Shown here one piece after another: positions 37,858 through 46,301 of a DNA stretch of 64,000 nt. Location of the stretch: contig DEKP01000022.1 in assembly GCA_002353935.1 (NCBI GenBank), forward strand, positions 41,215 through 105,214, in the 5' to 3' direction. Each line of letters begins with the position of its first letter. The first letter of the stretch is position 1. The translations under genes were made by a program, and so were the position numbers. This DNA comes from Ruminococcaceae bacterium UBA2719. Lineage in GTDB: Bacteria; Bacillota; Clostridia; Oscillospirales; Acutalibacteraceae. The notes under the pieces were generated by a model. The model did no database searches and was not told the origin of the DNA. It saw nothing but the letters and a program-made list of their open reading frames with translations.

Positions 37858-39485
37858 ATGAATTTAAAAATCAAAAAAGTAAAAAACTGTTATCTATCCT
37901 GTTAGTGGTGCTGATGTTTATAACAACACTGACCGTTGTATCTGTAGCGGCTTCTGCGGCAGAAGCAACAGAAGTTTCTGTTGGCGCTACAAGCGGCACC
38001 ACAGGCGCCTGTAAATGGAAAATAGAAAACGCCACTTTGACGATCAGCGGCAACGGTGCTATGGAGGATTATAAGTATTCAACTCCATGGAAAGACAGTG
38101 AATTTACCAAAGTGGTCATTAAAGACGGTGTAACAAATATCGGCAGTTATGCGTTTTACAAATGCAATAACCTGACCTCTGTGACGATTGGCAATTCTGT
38201 TACGAGTATAGGTAGTTATGCGTTTGCTTTTTGCAATAACCTGACCTCTGTAACCATACCAGCTTCTGTTACAAATATTGATTCTTCTGCGCTTTATAGT
38301 TGCGGCAACTTGTCTAATATTATGGTAGATGATAATAATACAAAATACAGTTCAATTAACGGAAATTTATATAATAGGACTGCAACAACTCTGCTTCGGT
38401 ATGCGTTAGGAAAAAAAGATAAATCTTTTAATATTCCCGACTCTGTCACGAGTATAGGTATAGGTGTTTTTTATAATTCTGATAGCTTGACCTCTTTTAC
38501 AATCGGCAACTCTGTTACAAGTATCAGTGAAGGTGCGTTTTGGAATTGTGATAGTCTGACCTCTATAACGATCCCCAACTCTGTCACAAGTATTGATGAA
38601 GGTGCGTTTTCAATGTGCGAAAATTTGACCTCTGTAACAGTTCCCAACTCTGTAACGAGTATCGGTGATAGTGCGTTTTTTATGTGCAATAGCCTGACCT
38701 CTATAACGATTCCCGACTCAGTCACATCTATTGGGGACAGAGCGTTTGGTTATGAGTACTCTAACAAAATTGAAGGCTTTACGATATACGGAGCTAAGGG
38801 CAGCGCAGCAGAAACCTACGCGAACGAAAACGGCTTTAACTTTATTCCATTTATATGGAAATTAGATAACGGTACTCTGACGATCAGCGGCAACGGAAGT
38901 ATGGGAAGTTTTAAAGGCAAAGATCGTCCATGGCAAAACAGTGAATTTAGCAATTTGGTCATAAAAGATGGTATAACAAGTGTCGGTATTTATGCGTTTT
39001 TTAATTGCAAAAGTTTGACCTCTGTGACGATTGGAAAATCTGTCACGAGTATAGGTGGTTATGCGTTTAAAGGTTGTAGCAACCTGACCTCTGTGAATAT
39101 TCCGAACTCTGTCACAAGTATTAATAATTCTGCGTTTTACGGTTGCAGCAGTTTGACCTCTGTTACAATTCCTGAATCTGTTACGAGCATTGATAGTTTG
39201 GCGTTTAAAGGTTGCGACAATCTGACAATAATCGGTTTTGAGGGCAGCGCAGCACAGACATATGCAATTGAAAACGGTTTTGACTTTCTTGTAGGAGGCG
39301 ATGCTGACATCAACGGTTCGTTAACAATAAATGACGCAACATGCATTCAGCGCTATCTTGCCGAGTTTATGGACTTTGATGAATCTCAACTAAAAGCTGC
39401 GGACTTTAACGGTGACGGCTATGTGAATATCAGAGATGTTACAGCAATACAGCGTTGTTTGGTCGGGTTTAAGGAATTATACTAA
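37858..39485 (+). CDS. Secreted BspA-type LRR protein with C-terminal dockerin; -1 frameshift near start
   Basis: The body encodes a signal peptide (LLSILLVVLMFITTLTVV, cleavage near ASAAEA), two blocks of LRR_5/BspA repeats each opened by a TLTISGNG cap, with about twelve repeats of the pattern NSVTSIG-x2-AF-x2-C-x2-LTSVTIP, and a C-terminal type I dockerin with two calcium-binding repeats (GDADINGSLTIND and ADFNGDGYVNIRD). It should be secreted and docked onto a cohesin; one is encoded in this window. The good start, ATG 37858 with AAAGGAG, is one frame away from the body: it reads 15 codons to TAG at 37903. A -1 shift at A-AAA-AAC (37881-37887) joins them into a normal signal peptide. In the body frame the ORF opens at GTG 37830 without a ribosome site. 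A missing A in the A6 run, polymerase or ribosome slippage, or a sequencing error could explain it. Confidence 0.8.
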
Positions 39486-39520
39486 GGTTAACAAAAAAGG
39501 ATTAATATAATAATAACAAC

Positions 39521-39556
39521 AACCCCACCGCACAGCTTTTTGTGTGGTGGGGTTTA
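39521..39556. terminator. Terminator of the dockerin/LRR gene
   Basis: AACCCCACC with inner CACA pairs with TGTG and GGTGGGGTT. T-rich sequence follows on both strands, so it may also end the convergent nifS-to-MoCF operon. Confidence 0.8.
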
Positions 39557-39578
39557 AAAACATCCGAAGACAGATTAT

Positions 39579-39632
39579 GATTGACCCGACGTCGAAAGTT
39601 AGTTTTTTGGTCTAACTTTCGGGCGCCGGGTC
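39579..39632. repeat. Long imperfect inverted repeat
   Basis: TTGACCCG and CGAAAGTTAG (39579-39600) face CTAACTTTCG and CCGGGTCAA (39610-39632), with a small bulge between the two stem parts and a nine-base loop. G+C-rich compared with its surroundings and without T-tracts. It lies only 22 bp after a complete terminator, so a termination role seems redundant. Confidence 0.6.
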
Positions 39633-39692
39633 AAAATGTTTGGTAAGATATTATTACAGTAATAATCTAAAATTTATAAAAATAGAAAATAT

Positions 39693-40136
39693 TTAGTTGT
39701 TTTCTGAATATTTTAAGTCTTGTTTATCACTGTAAATATTTTTAATATAATTTAATAATTCGTCTGAAAGCATGCTTTCTACAGCTTTTGGATTGTCCGG
39801 CAGGGCAAGGATAACTTGATTTTTATAACGAATTATATAACCGTTTTGGTTATCACAATTTAATTTTCTCATGTTAGACAAGGTCAGTCCGCTGCTGGAC
39901 ATAACTCTCGATAGAACCACAGAGAGATTATCATCGTCGTTTAAATACAGTCCTCCTATGATTACAACAACATTACAGTATTTAAGGCTGTCACATACTT
40001 GTTCACCTAAGTTTACAGGAGTGACGGATGAGTTTACTGTGCGAATATCAAAGTCTATTTTTTCAAAAGCTTTTTTTACTCTTTTTTCACAGTAACCGGT
40101 TTTTTTTGACAGATAAAACAAAATATCATATTTCAT
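39693..40136 (-). CDS. MoCF/MoaB-like domain protein of unknown function
   Basis: 147 residues. The middle VVVIIGGLYLNDDDNLSVVL and the later LALPDNPKAV resemble the GG-x-DD and LPGNP motifs of molybdopterin-binding (MoaB/MogA/CinA) domains, but are degenerate. No molybdenum-cofactor genes are nearby. The same pattern recurs in the N-terminal cytoplasmic part of the sortase encoded 26 bp upstream, so this may be a partner or a split-off copy of that domain. It is the last gene of a nifS-thiI-sortase operon. Function unknown; the fold assignment is inference from motifs. Confidence 0.6.
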   Translation of the reverse strand: MKYDILFYLSKKTGYCEKRVKKAFEKIDFDIRTVNSSVTPVNLGEQVCDSLKYCNVVVIIGGLYLNDDDNLSVVLSRVMSSSGLTLSNMRKLNCDNQNGYIIRYKNQVILALPDNPKAVESMLSDELLNYIKNIYSDKQDLKYSENN

Positions 40137-40162
40137 AGCTGATTACCTTTATATTATAAGTA

Positions 40163-42064
40163 TTATTTTTGCTTTGCTTCAAAAATAGGAGCTATAGACA
40201 TACTGTATTTTACGTTATCAAGATCAAAACCTTCAGTATCCCATCCTTTAAATTCATAAGTATAGTAATCATCTTCGGGCATGGTTGGATCGGAGGAAGG
40301 AATGGGAACAGCGTCTCCTTCCTTTACAGATCTGGTTTCAAAAGTTGAGCCGTCATAATTCATAAAGGTTACGGTATAGAAAGTTATCATTTGAGGTTCT
40401 GTGGCTTTGGTTTTCTTTTTGCCTGAAGAGTCTTTTGGCTCTTCGGTCGGGTTTGCGGCAACTGTTGCGGTCAAAGTTTCATCACCTTCGAGATCACCCT
40501 TACCATCGTACCAGTTTATTAAACCTTTTTCGTCAGCTTTTTTAAAGGTATAAACAGTTGGTCTGGTACCGCCGTTTCTTGTATAATAGACGTCAGGGAA
40601 TACAGGACTTGAATTTTTTGTTGCAAGATCGGTGTCAACTTTATCGCTTTCGCCGTCTCTGACTTTTCGTGCAACTATAACTGTTCTAAAGTTAGTGAAT
40701 TCATATGAACAGGTTGATAAAGTAAGAATCTGGTCGTCTTCATTTACCATAACCGGAATATCAAACAGAGAGCGAATACGAACATTATATATAAAATTCA
40801 TAAATTCAGCGTCTGATGTAAATTCTCCCTGCATATAATTAAAGAATTCACCATGAGCATATAGGGTAGACGTTTTAAATACCGATATGATTTTCCATTT
40901 AGCGTCTTCCTCGGGTGTATTAAATACTATAACAGGATGCTCTTTGTAGTAATCCAAATTTCCTTCTAAATTTCCGTAGTTTACAAGCTCGTGGAACATG
41001 CTGCCGTCATTCATATTGTGTCCGTGCATAATTACATTTCTTGAATCGGTTGATTTAGTCGAGCGATAATCTAAGAATACACTGCCGTAATCAGACCAAT
41101 TTTCTTTGTAGTTATGGTTTAGATAATACTGGCTTGACGGGCTGTCTCCCTCGTGTTCAAGAACAGGGTAATCAATTTTAGTATCGTCTATCCGAATCCA
41201 GCCTACAATCTCATCATTAATCTTTTTAAGAGCTTCCCAGTCTTGTTCTCTGCCGGAGCTATTAGAATCATCTCCGTTATCGCCCGTGTTATATGCGATC
41301 TCTTGTAGCTGAGAATTCACCTGGTTATTAAGCATAGGAGCAATAACAAAATAGTATAGTAAATATCCTAACGCGATCAATAATGCAAGAATAGCTACAA
41401 GAACAACCCATTTTCTTGCTTTAACAGAAGGCTTATCAAAGCGATGAGGAATAAAACTGTTAAAAAATTTACCCTTTTTCTTTTTAGAAGTTTTTATATT
41501 TGCTGATTTTTCTCCTACATATGTAAGACCACCCGGAAAATTATCTTGGCTGCTTTTCAAAATTTCCAAAGCTTTTGGAACGGCTAACTTGATCATCTCT
41601 TGTGAAGGCAGTGAGGCTAAAGAAGCATATGGTAGAATAATAAACTTTTTGCCGTTTAGCTCGTAGCAATAGCCTTTGATATTATTATCTTCATTATCGT
41701 TTGGAGTGTCAGCGATATTTTTTAATGAATGAATTTTTATTTTTGGTGTTTGACCGGCATGCTCTTCATCGCACGAAAGTTGCGATTCCTGAAAAGAAAC
41801 CAAATCATAAAAATATTGCAAAAAATCTGATTTATCAGCATTAGGCAATGCATTTGCAAAAATTACGACGTCTGCACTTTCATCGCTCTTTAGCGAGGTT
41901 ACAACAGCTTTTGTTATTTTTTTAGCATCAAGAGGAAGGATGTTAAAATCGTTGACCTCTAAATCCATATCTGCCAGATCATCACGGATTTTTTCGAAAT
42001 TTCCGTTAAGATCAGAAAAATCCTTTTCGCTTTTTTTGATTGAATATAAATCACATTTTAACAT
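40163..42064 (-). CDS. Class B sortase with N-terminal cytoplasmic domain and C-terminal repeat
   Basis: 633 residues, about twice a normal sortase. Residues 1-170 form a predicted cytoplasmic domain with a degenerate MoCF-like pattern (DVVIFANALPNADK, KFIILPYASLASLP). A basic stretch and one membrane segment (about 219-243) follow. The extracellular sortase B domain (about 270-475) has catalytic His349 (MHGHNM), Cys452 (LSTCSYEF) and Arg460. The C-terminus (about 560-633) resembles an InlB-type B repeat (TVTFMNYDGSTF, EFKGWD). It should covalently attach sorting-signal proteins to the wall or assemble pilus-like chains; no LPxTG-type substrate is encoded in the window. It lies 38 bp after thiI in a reverse-strand operon. 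Confidence 0.88.
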   Translation of the reverse strand: MLKCDLYSIKKSEKDFSDLNGNFEKIRDDLADMDLEVNDFNILPLDAKKITKAVVTSLKSDESADVVIFANALPNADKSDFLQYFYDLVSFQESQLSCDEEHAGQTPKIKIHSLKNIADTPNDNEDNNIKGYCYELNGKKFIILPYASLASLPSQEMIKLAVPKALEILKSSQDNFPGGLTYVGEKSANIKTSKKKKGKFFNSFIPHRFDKPSVKARKWVVLVAILALLIALGYLLYYFVIAPMLNNQVNSQLQEIAYNTGDNGDDSNSSGREQDWEALKKINDEIVGWIRIDDTKIDYPVLEHEGDSPSSQYYLNHNYKENWSDYGSVFLDYRSTKSTDSRNVIMHGHNMNDGSMFHELVNYGNLEGNLDYYKEHPVIVFNTPEEDAKWKIISVFKTSTLYAHGEFFNYMQGEFTSDAEFMNFIYNVRIRSLFDIPVMVNEDDQILTLSTCSYEFTNFRTVIVARKVRDGESDKVDTDLATKNSSPVFPDVYYTRNGGTRPTVYTFKKADEKGLINWYDGKGDLEGDETLTATVAANPTEEPKDSSGKKKTKATEPQMITFYTVTFMNYDGSTFETRSVKEGDAVPIPSSDPTMPEDDYYTYEFKGWDTEGFDLDNVKYSMSIAPIFEAKQK

Positions 42065-42102
42065 AGTAAAAACTTCTTTCGTTTTATAATTAAATAAATT
42101 GA

Positions 42103-43272
42103 TTATTGAATGATAATAGTTTTGGTGTTTTCGATAGCTTTTTTAATAAGCTCTTCCATATCGGCGTCTTTTTGAGCCTGTTCAACAAACTTTAATATCG
42201 GCCTGGTTCTCGGATGCTTTGGAGTAAATACCGTGCAGCAATCCTCATACGGTTCTATGGATGTTTCAAAAGCGCCTATTTTGCGGGAAATATCAATTAT
42301 TTCCTGTTTATCCATACCAATCAAAGGTCTGAATGTAAGCATATTACAAGCACAGTCGGTACATTCTATAGCATATAAAGTTTGCGACGCTACCTGACCT
42401 AAGCTTTCGCCTGTAATAAGAGCGTGAGAAGAATCTTCTTTTGCTAAAGCTGATGCAACTTGCATCATAACGCGTCTCATAATTATAGTAAACAATTCTT
42501 CGGGACATTTATCTCGAATGGTCTCTTGAATTTTTGTAAACGGTACGGTGTGCATTTCTATTGGTCCTGCATACTGACTGACAATTTTTAAAAGCTTTTC
42601 AACTTTCATTCTTGCTCGCTCTGAAGTGTAGGGTGGGCTTTCAAAATGAACTGCGGATAAAGTAAGCCCGCGTTTTGCCATCATATATGCGGCAACAGGA
42701 GAGTCTATCCCGCCGCTTATAAGAATGGTGGCTTTTCCCGATGTGCCTATCGGCATACCGCCTTGACCTTTTATTGTTTTAGAATGTATGCACGCGCTAA
42801 AATCGCGGATTTCAACCGTAATAGTGATATCGGGATTTTTAACGTCCACTTTTAGCTTGGGGAAAGTTTCCAAGATTTTACCGCCAACCTCAGCGCAAAT
42901 CTCAGGAGATTTAAGTGGAAATTTTTTATCGCTGCGCTTTGCGTTGACCTTAAATGTTTTAGCAAATTTTAAATCGTCTGCGACATAGTCTGTAACGACG
43001 TTCAATATTGTATTCATATCTTTTGTACAAATGAGAGCGCGTGAAAAGGCGGCAATGCCGAAAACCTGAGAAATTTTTTCACAAACCTCATCAAGGTCAA
43101 TATCGTCCGACAAAGGCTCTATATATATTGTTGACTGAGCGATTTTAACAGAAAAGGCACCCAGTGATCTAATTTTATGTTTTATGTTTTTTATAAGAAT
43201 TTCTTCAAATGATTTTCGGTTAAGTCCTTTTAGAACCATTTCTCCGAGCTTGATAAGTATAATTTCTTTCAT
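42103..43272 (-). CDS. thiI: tRNA 4-thiouridine synthetase
   Basis: Makes s4U in tRNA and may feed sulfur to thiamine thiazole synthesis. 389 residues: N-terminal ferredoxin-like and THUMP domains (about 1-165), then the PP-loop ATPase with SGGIDSPVAAYMM. It lacks the C-terminal rhodanese domain found in E. coli, as is normal in Firmicutes, where a dedicated NifS-type desulfurase is the sulfur donor. That desulfurase gene ends one base before the thiI ATG. Confidence 0.95.
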   Translation of the reverse strand: MKEIILIKLGEMVLKGLNRKSFEEILIKNIKHKIRSLGAFSVKIAQSTIYIEPLSDDIDLDEVCEKISQVFGIAAFSRALICTKDMNTILNVVTDYVADDLKFAKTFKVNAKRSDKKFPLKSPEICAEVGGKILETFPKLKVDVKNPDITITVEIRDFSACIHSKTIKGQGGMPIGTSGKATILISGGIDSPVAAYMMAKRGLTLSAVHFESPPYTSERARMKVEKLLKIVSQYAGPIEMHTVPFTKIQETIRDKCPEELFTIIMRRVMMQVASALAKEDSSHALITGESLGQVASQTLYAIECTDCACNMLTFRPLIGMDKQEIIDISRKIGAFETSIEPYEDCCTVFTPKHPRTRPILKFVEQAQKDADMEELIKKAIENTKTIIIQ

Positions 43273-43273
43273 T

Positions 43274-44407
43274 TTATCTTTTTATCCTTGCTAAAGTTTT
43301 TAGTCCTTCATAGATTCCGTCTGACAAAGCATCTATGTCTTCTTTTGTGTTATACTTTGAAAAGCTTATTCTCAAAGCACAGTCAATCATATTATCAGAA
43401 ATGCCCATAGCTTTTAAAACATAGCTTTTTTTACCTTTAGCACATGCGCTTGAGCTGGATATAAAAACATTTTGCGTTTCAAGGAAGTGCAGCATAGTCT
43501 CGCTTTTTATTGAGTCAACAGATATGTTGATGATATAGGGAAGGGCATCTGTGTTTGAATTAAACGTTACTCCGTCTATACTTGACAGCTTTTTAATGGC
43601 GTAAGAATTGAGCTCTTTTATGTATTCTAAATTTGAATTTATATCAAATTCGCTTACAGCTGCTGAAAATCCGGCTATAAGGGGGGCAGCCTCTGTGCCG
43701 GGTCTGATCTTTCTTTGTTGTTCTCCGCCGTAGAGTAAAGGCGTAAACTTGGCGTTATCGGATATATACAGGGCTCCTACACCTTTTGGTCCGTGAACCT
43801 TGTGTGCGCTGACGGATACAAAATCAACATTCCACTTTTTTGGTTTCAGCAGTAATTTTCCGTATGCCTGTACACAGTCGCAGTGAATATAGGCGTTTGA
43901 TTTTGCTTTTACTATTTTTGCTATTTGGTCAACAGGCTGTATTGATCCTGTTTCGTTATTTACATACATAACCGATACAAGAATGGTATCGTTAAAAATA
44001 AGCTTTTCAAGTTCTTCTAATACAACTATACCGTTTTTGTCTACCGGAGCAAAAACCACATCGTATCCGCGGCGTTTGAGCTCTTGGGCGCTTTCGTAAA
44101 CGGAAGGGTGTTCAATAGCAGAAACAATTATGCGATTTCCTCTTCTTTTTAGCTTGTCCGCAACACCAAAAAGCACCGTGTTGTTAGATTCGGTAGATCC
44201 GCTGGTGAAATATATATTTTTAGCACTAACAGACATAGATTCTGCGATACATTCTCTGGCGCTTTCTATATACTTTTCGGCTTTAATCCCCATACTGTGC
44301 AAAGACGACGGGTTGCCGTAATATTGTGTCATAATTTTATATGCCAAATCTGCCGCTTTTTGAGATACTTTAGTTGTAGCGCTGTTATCAAGATAACTGA
44401 TTCTCAT
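43274..44407 (-). CDS. nifS: Cysteine desulfurase partner of ThiI
   Basis: PLP enzyme removing sulfur from cysteine, 377 residues. The PLP lysine is in SVSAHKVHGPKG and the persulfide cysteine in SSSACAKGK. The N-terminal YLDNSATTK is standard. It directly precedes thiI with one base between stop and start, so the two are translationally coupled. This is the NifZ-ThiI type pairing known for tRNA thiolation, rather than the general Fe-S cluster assembly locus. Confidence 0.93.
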   Translation of the reverse strand: MRISYLDNSATTKVSQKAADLAYKIMTQYYGNPSSLHSMGIKAEKYIESARECIAESMSVSAKNIYFTSGSTESNNTVLFGVADKLKRRGNRIIVSAIEHPSVYESAQELKRRGYDVVFAPVDKNGIVVLEELEKLIFNDTILVSVMYVNNETGSIQPVDQIAKIVKAKSNAYIHCDCVQAYGKLLLKPKKWNVDFVSVSAHKVHGPKGVGALYISDNAKFTPLLYGGEQQRKIRPGTEAAPLIAGFSAAVSEFDINSNLEYIKELNSYAIKKLSSIDGVTFNSNTDALPYIINISVDSIKSETMLHFLETQNVFISSSSACAKGKKSYVLKAMGISDNMIDCALRISFSKYNTKEDIDALSDGIYEGLKTLARIKR

Positions 44408-44721
44408 GATATATACCTACTCGTATTAATACCTAAGTAACTACTGATTAATTCATGCATTAAAGCTGGGTGCACAACTTGTTTGCATTTTTTCTACCAC
44501 TTTGCCCAAAAATCAGTCCACATACGTCAGTATGCGAACTGGTTGTTTGTACAAACCGATGAAAAATCTGTCTGCACAATTTGTACACCCGAATTAATCT
44601 TTGTTTACTTTAATAATTATACATATATTATATATAAAAATCAAGGATGCATTTTTGCATTTGATGTAAACAAAATTTGAATTAATTTTAAATTTTTGGA
44701 AAAAATATTTTTGGTGATAAT
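44408..44721. other. Intergenic region nifS / spoVAC
   Basis: 314 bp between divergent genes. It contains the nifS leader (44408-44460), the 123-bp inverted repeat described separately, and about 130 bp of A+T-rich DNA ahead of spoVAC. I cannot identify a clear sigma-G promoter for spoVAC. Confidence 0.5.
44468..44590. repeat. 123-bp imperfect inverted repeat, MITE-like
   Basis: The ends GGGTGCACAA and TTGTACACCC are near-perfect inverse complements, and the centre reads CATAC-4 bases-GTATG. Between them the two arms match in roughly two-thirds of positions. The outer flanks (ATTAA on each side) extend the symmetry slightly. No transposase is present. It may be a decayed miniature inverted-repeat element or a large structured RNA. 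Confidence 0.6.
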
Positions 44722-45156
44722 ATGAATAAAAATGAATATTCAAAACTGGTTGATCAAAAATCAAAGAACAGTAATATTACAGTAAATTGTCTGCTTGCGT
44801 TTTTATCAGGAGGATTAATCTGCGTAATAGGGCAGGGTATCACGGATATATACGCTAGCTGGCTTAGCGAGGAAAACGCTAAAACTCTATGCTCTGTAAC
44901 GCTTATATTCTTAGGTGTTTTGCTTACGGCTCTTCATTTGTATGAAAAGATTGCAAAACACGCCGGAGCAGGTACACTGGTACCGATTACCGGTTTTGCA
45001 AACTCAATGTCATCGCCTGCTATCGAGTTCAAAGCAGAAGGATTGATCACAGGACTTGGAGCTAAAATGTTTATCATTGCAGGACCGGTGATAGTATACG
45101 GTGTATCGGCTTCGGTTATATATGGAGTGATTTATTATATTGTATCTTTGTTTTGA
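44722..45156 (+). CDS. spoVAC: Stage V sporulation protein AC
   Basis: 144 residues, polytopic membrane protein (about four segments) of the spore inner membrane. In Bacillus SpoVAC is a mechanosensitive channel taking part in dipicolinic acid movement during germination. The YEKIAKHAGAGTLVPITGFANSM and SPAIEFKAEG stretches are diagnostic. GGTGAT lies before the ATG. It marks the organism as a spore former. Here it stands alone: the partners spoVAD and spoVAE that usually follow are absent, and a reverse-strand birA comes next after a terminator. Confidence 0.93.
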   Translation: MNKNEYSKLVDQKSKNSNITVNCLLAFLSGGLICVIGQGITDIYASWLSEENAKTLCSVTLIFLGVLLTALHLYEKIAKHAGAGTLVPITGFANSMSSPAIEFKAEGLITGLGAKMFIIAGPVIVYGVSASVIYGVIYYIVSLF

Positions 45157-45181
45157 TTTTAAAATTCTAAAAAAATCATCC

Positions 45182-45230
45182 AAAAAAGCAGACTGAGTAT
45201 GTATTTACGCATACACAGTCTGCTTTTTAT
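45182..45230. terminator. Bidirectional terminator between spoVAC and birA
   Basis: AAAAAAGCAGACTG with inner TATG pairs with CATA and CAGTCTGCTTTTT, with runs of A and T on the two sides suitable for both convergent genes. Confidence 0.88.
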
Positions 45231-45299
45231 CTATCTATAAACTGTTTCTGAAAGATTGCAAATATATGTTAAAATTTGTTTGCTGATTTTTGTTGATTT

Positions 45300-46061
45300 T
45301 TATTTGCATAGTTTTATAGAAATTTCGCCGAATGAAAGGCTTTTTTTCCGATTGTTTTCAATCACAATCAAAGATCCGCTTTTATCTATATCTACCGCTT
45401 TGGCGTTATGAACAACGCCTTGCTGTTCATAAGTGATTTGTTGACCTAAACATATATTTTTTTCTTTATATGTTTTCATAAATAAGTTTTTTTCGATATT
45501 TTCGTATTCGTAAATGATATTATCGGCTATTTTCGCACACAGCGCATTAGGATCAACCTCTCCGATCGAAGAAGCTTTCCCATTTATATCCTCAGGAAAG
45601 TTACTTGTAGTAAGGTTGACTCCGACACCGACTATAATGCATTTTGGAATGTTTTCTTTATCGCATACCAGCTCACATAAAATTCCGCTTACCTTTTTGT
45701 TGTTTAATAATATATCATTTACCCATTTGATTTTAGTGCTTGTTTTTGCTAAGTCGTCTATAGCTTGGGCTACCGCTACCGCAGCGCAGCAGGTTGTTTT
45801 TTGTAAATTTTGTATGAGAGAGTCGGCTTTTACCTTGAGCACAAGCGACATATATAACCCGGTGTCTTTAGGAGAATAAAAAGCTCTGCCGAGTCTTCCG
45901 CGCCCCGCTGTTTGATGCCTTGCAACAATAAGCCCGGGAAAGTCATTTGAGGTCTCGCTCGTTAGTTTTGCTTTGTTGTTTGTAGAATCTATAGTATCAA
46001 AGCAAAGTACATTTATATTGTTTTTTAAGTTTTTTGAAATGTTTTCAGCGTTAATCGACAT
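45300..46061 (-). CDS. birA: Biotin-[biotin carboxyl carrier] protein ligase, catalytic form
   Basis: 253 residues. The ligase motif GRGRLGRAFYSPKDTGLYMS, KWVNDILLNNKKVSGIL and a C-terminal SH3-like domain are present. The N-terminal helix-turn-helix of repressor-type BirA is missing, so it is an enzyme only. It attaches biotin to carboxylase or decarboxylase carrier domains. AAGGAG lies eight bases before the ATG. Confidence 0.93.
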   Translation of the reverse strand: MSINAENISKNLKNNINVLCFDTIDSTNNKAKLTSETSNDFPGLIVARHQTAGRGRLGRAFYSPKDTGLYMSLVLKVKADSLIQNLQKTTCCAAVAVAQAIDDLAKTSTKIKWVNDILLNNKKVSGILCELVCDKENIPKCIIVGVGVNLTTSNFPEDINGKASSIGEVDPNALCAKIADNIIYEYENIEKNLFMKTYKEKNICLGQQITYEQQGVVHNAKAVDIDKSGSLIVIENNRKKSLSFGEISIKLCK

Positions 46062-46086
46062 AATAAATCTCCTTGCATGTTTTACT

Positions 46087-46092
46087 ATTATA
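46087..46092 (-). promoter_or_regulatory. Extended -10 element of birA
   Basis: On the reverse strand TGGTATAAT is an extended -10 about 26 bp before the birA start; no good -35 hexamer lies at 17 bp. Confidence 0.5.
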
Positions 46093-46272
46093 CCATACCT
46101 GTATTATTTATAAAATGAGCTGTATAAAATTTATTTAATTATATTTTAATTAGTGCCAGTAAATGCCCAAAAAACATTAAACGCCCCCGGGCGTTTCCGG
46201 AAGTAGGAATTTGCAATTATTTTTCTAATTCAGAACAAAGATATAAAAAATTAAAAAAATGGCAAAAAACCG

Positions 46273-46301
46273 TTGACTTTTTTTCTTAAAAGTAATAAAC
46301 T
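46273..46301 (+). promoter_or_regulatory. Candidate rpoB-rpoC promoter
   Basis: -35 TTGACT (46273-46278) and -10 TAAACT (46296-46301), 17-bp spacer, 393 bp before the rpoB start. A TATAAT at 46497 lacks a matching -35. Confidence 0.5.

Noticed and set aside
38160..38740. Tandem DNA repeats as a CRISPR array
   Set aside because: The repeats of about 69 bp are imperfect and encode the in-frame leucine-rich repeats; there are no spacers.
44483..44680. 65-residue forward ORF
   Set aside because: It runs through the inverted repeat, has no ribosome site and no recognisable protein features; spoVAC follows with its own site.
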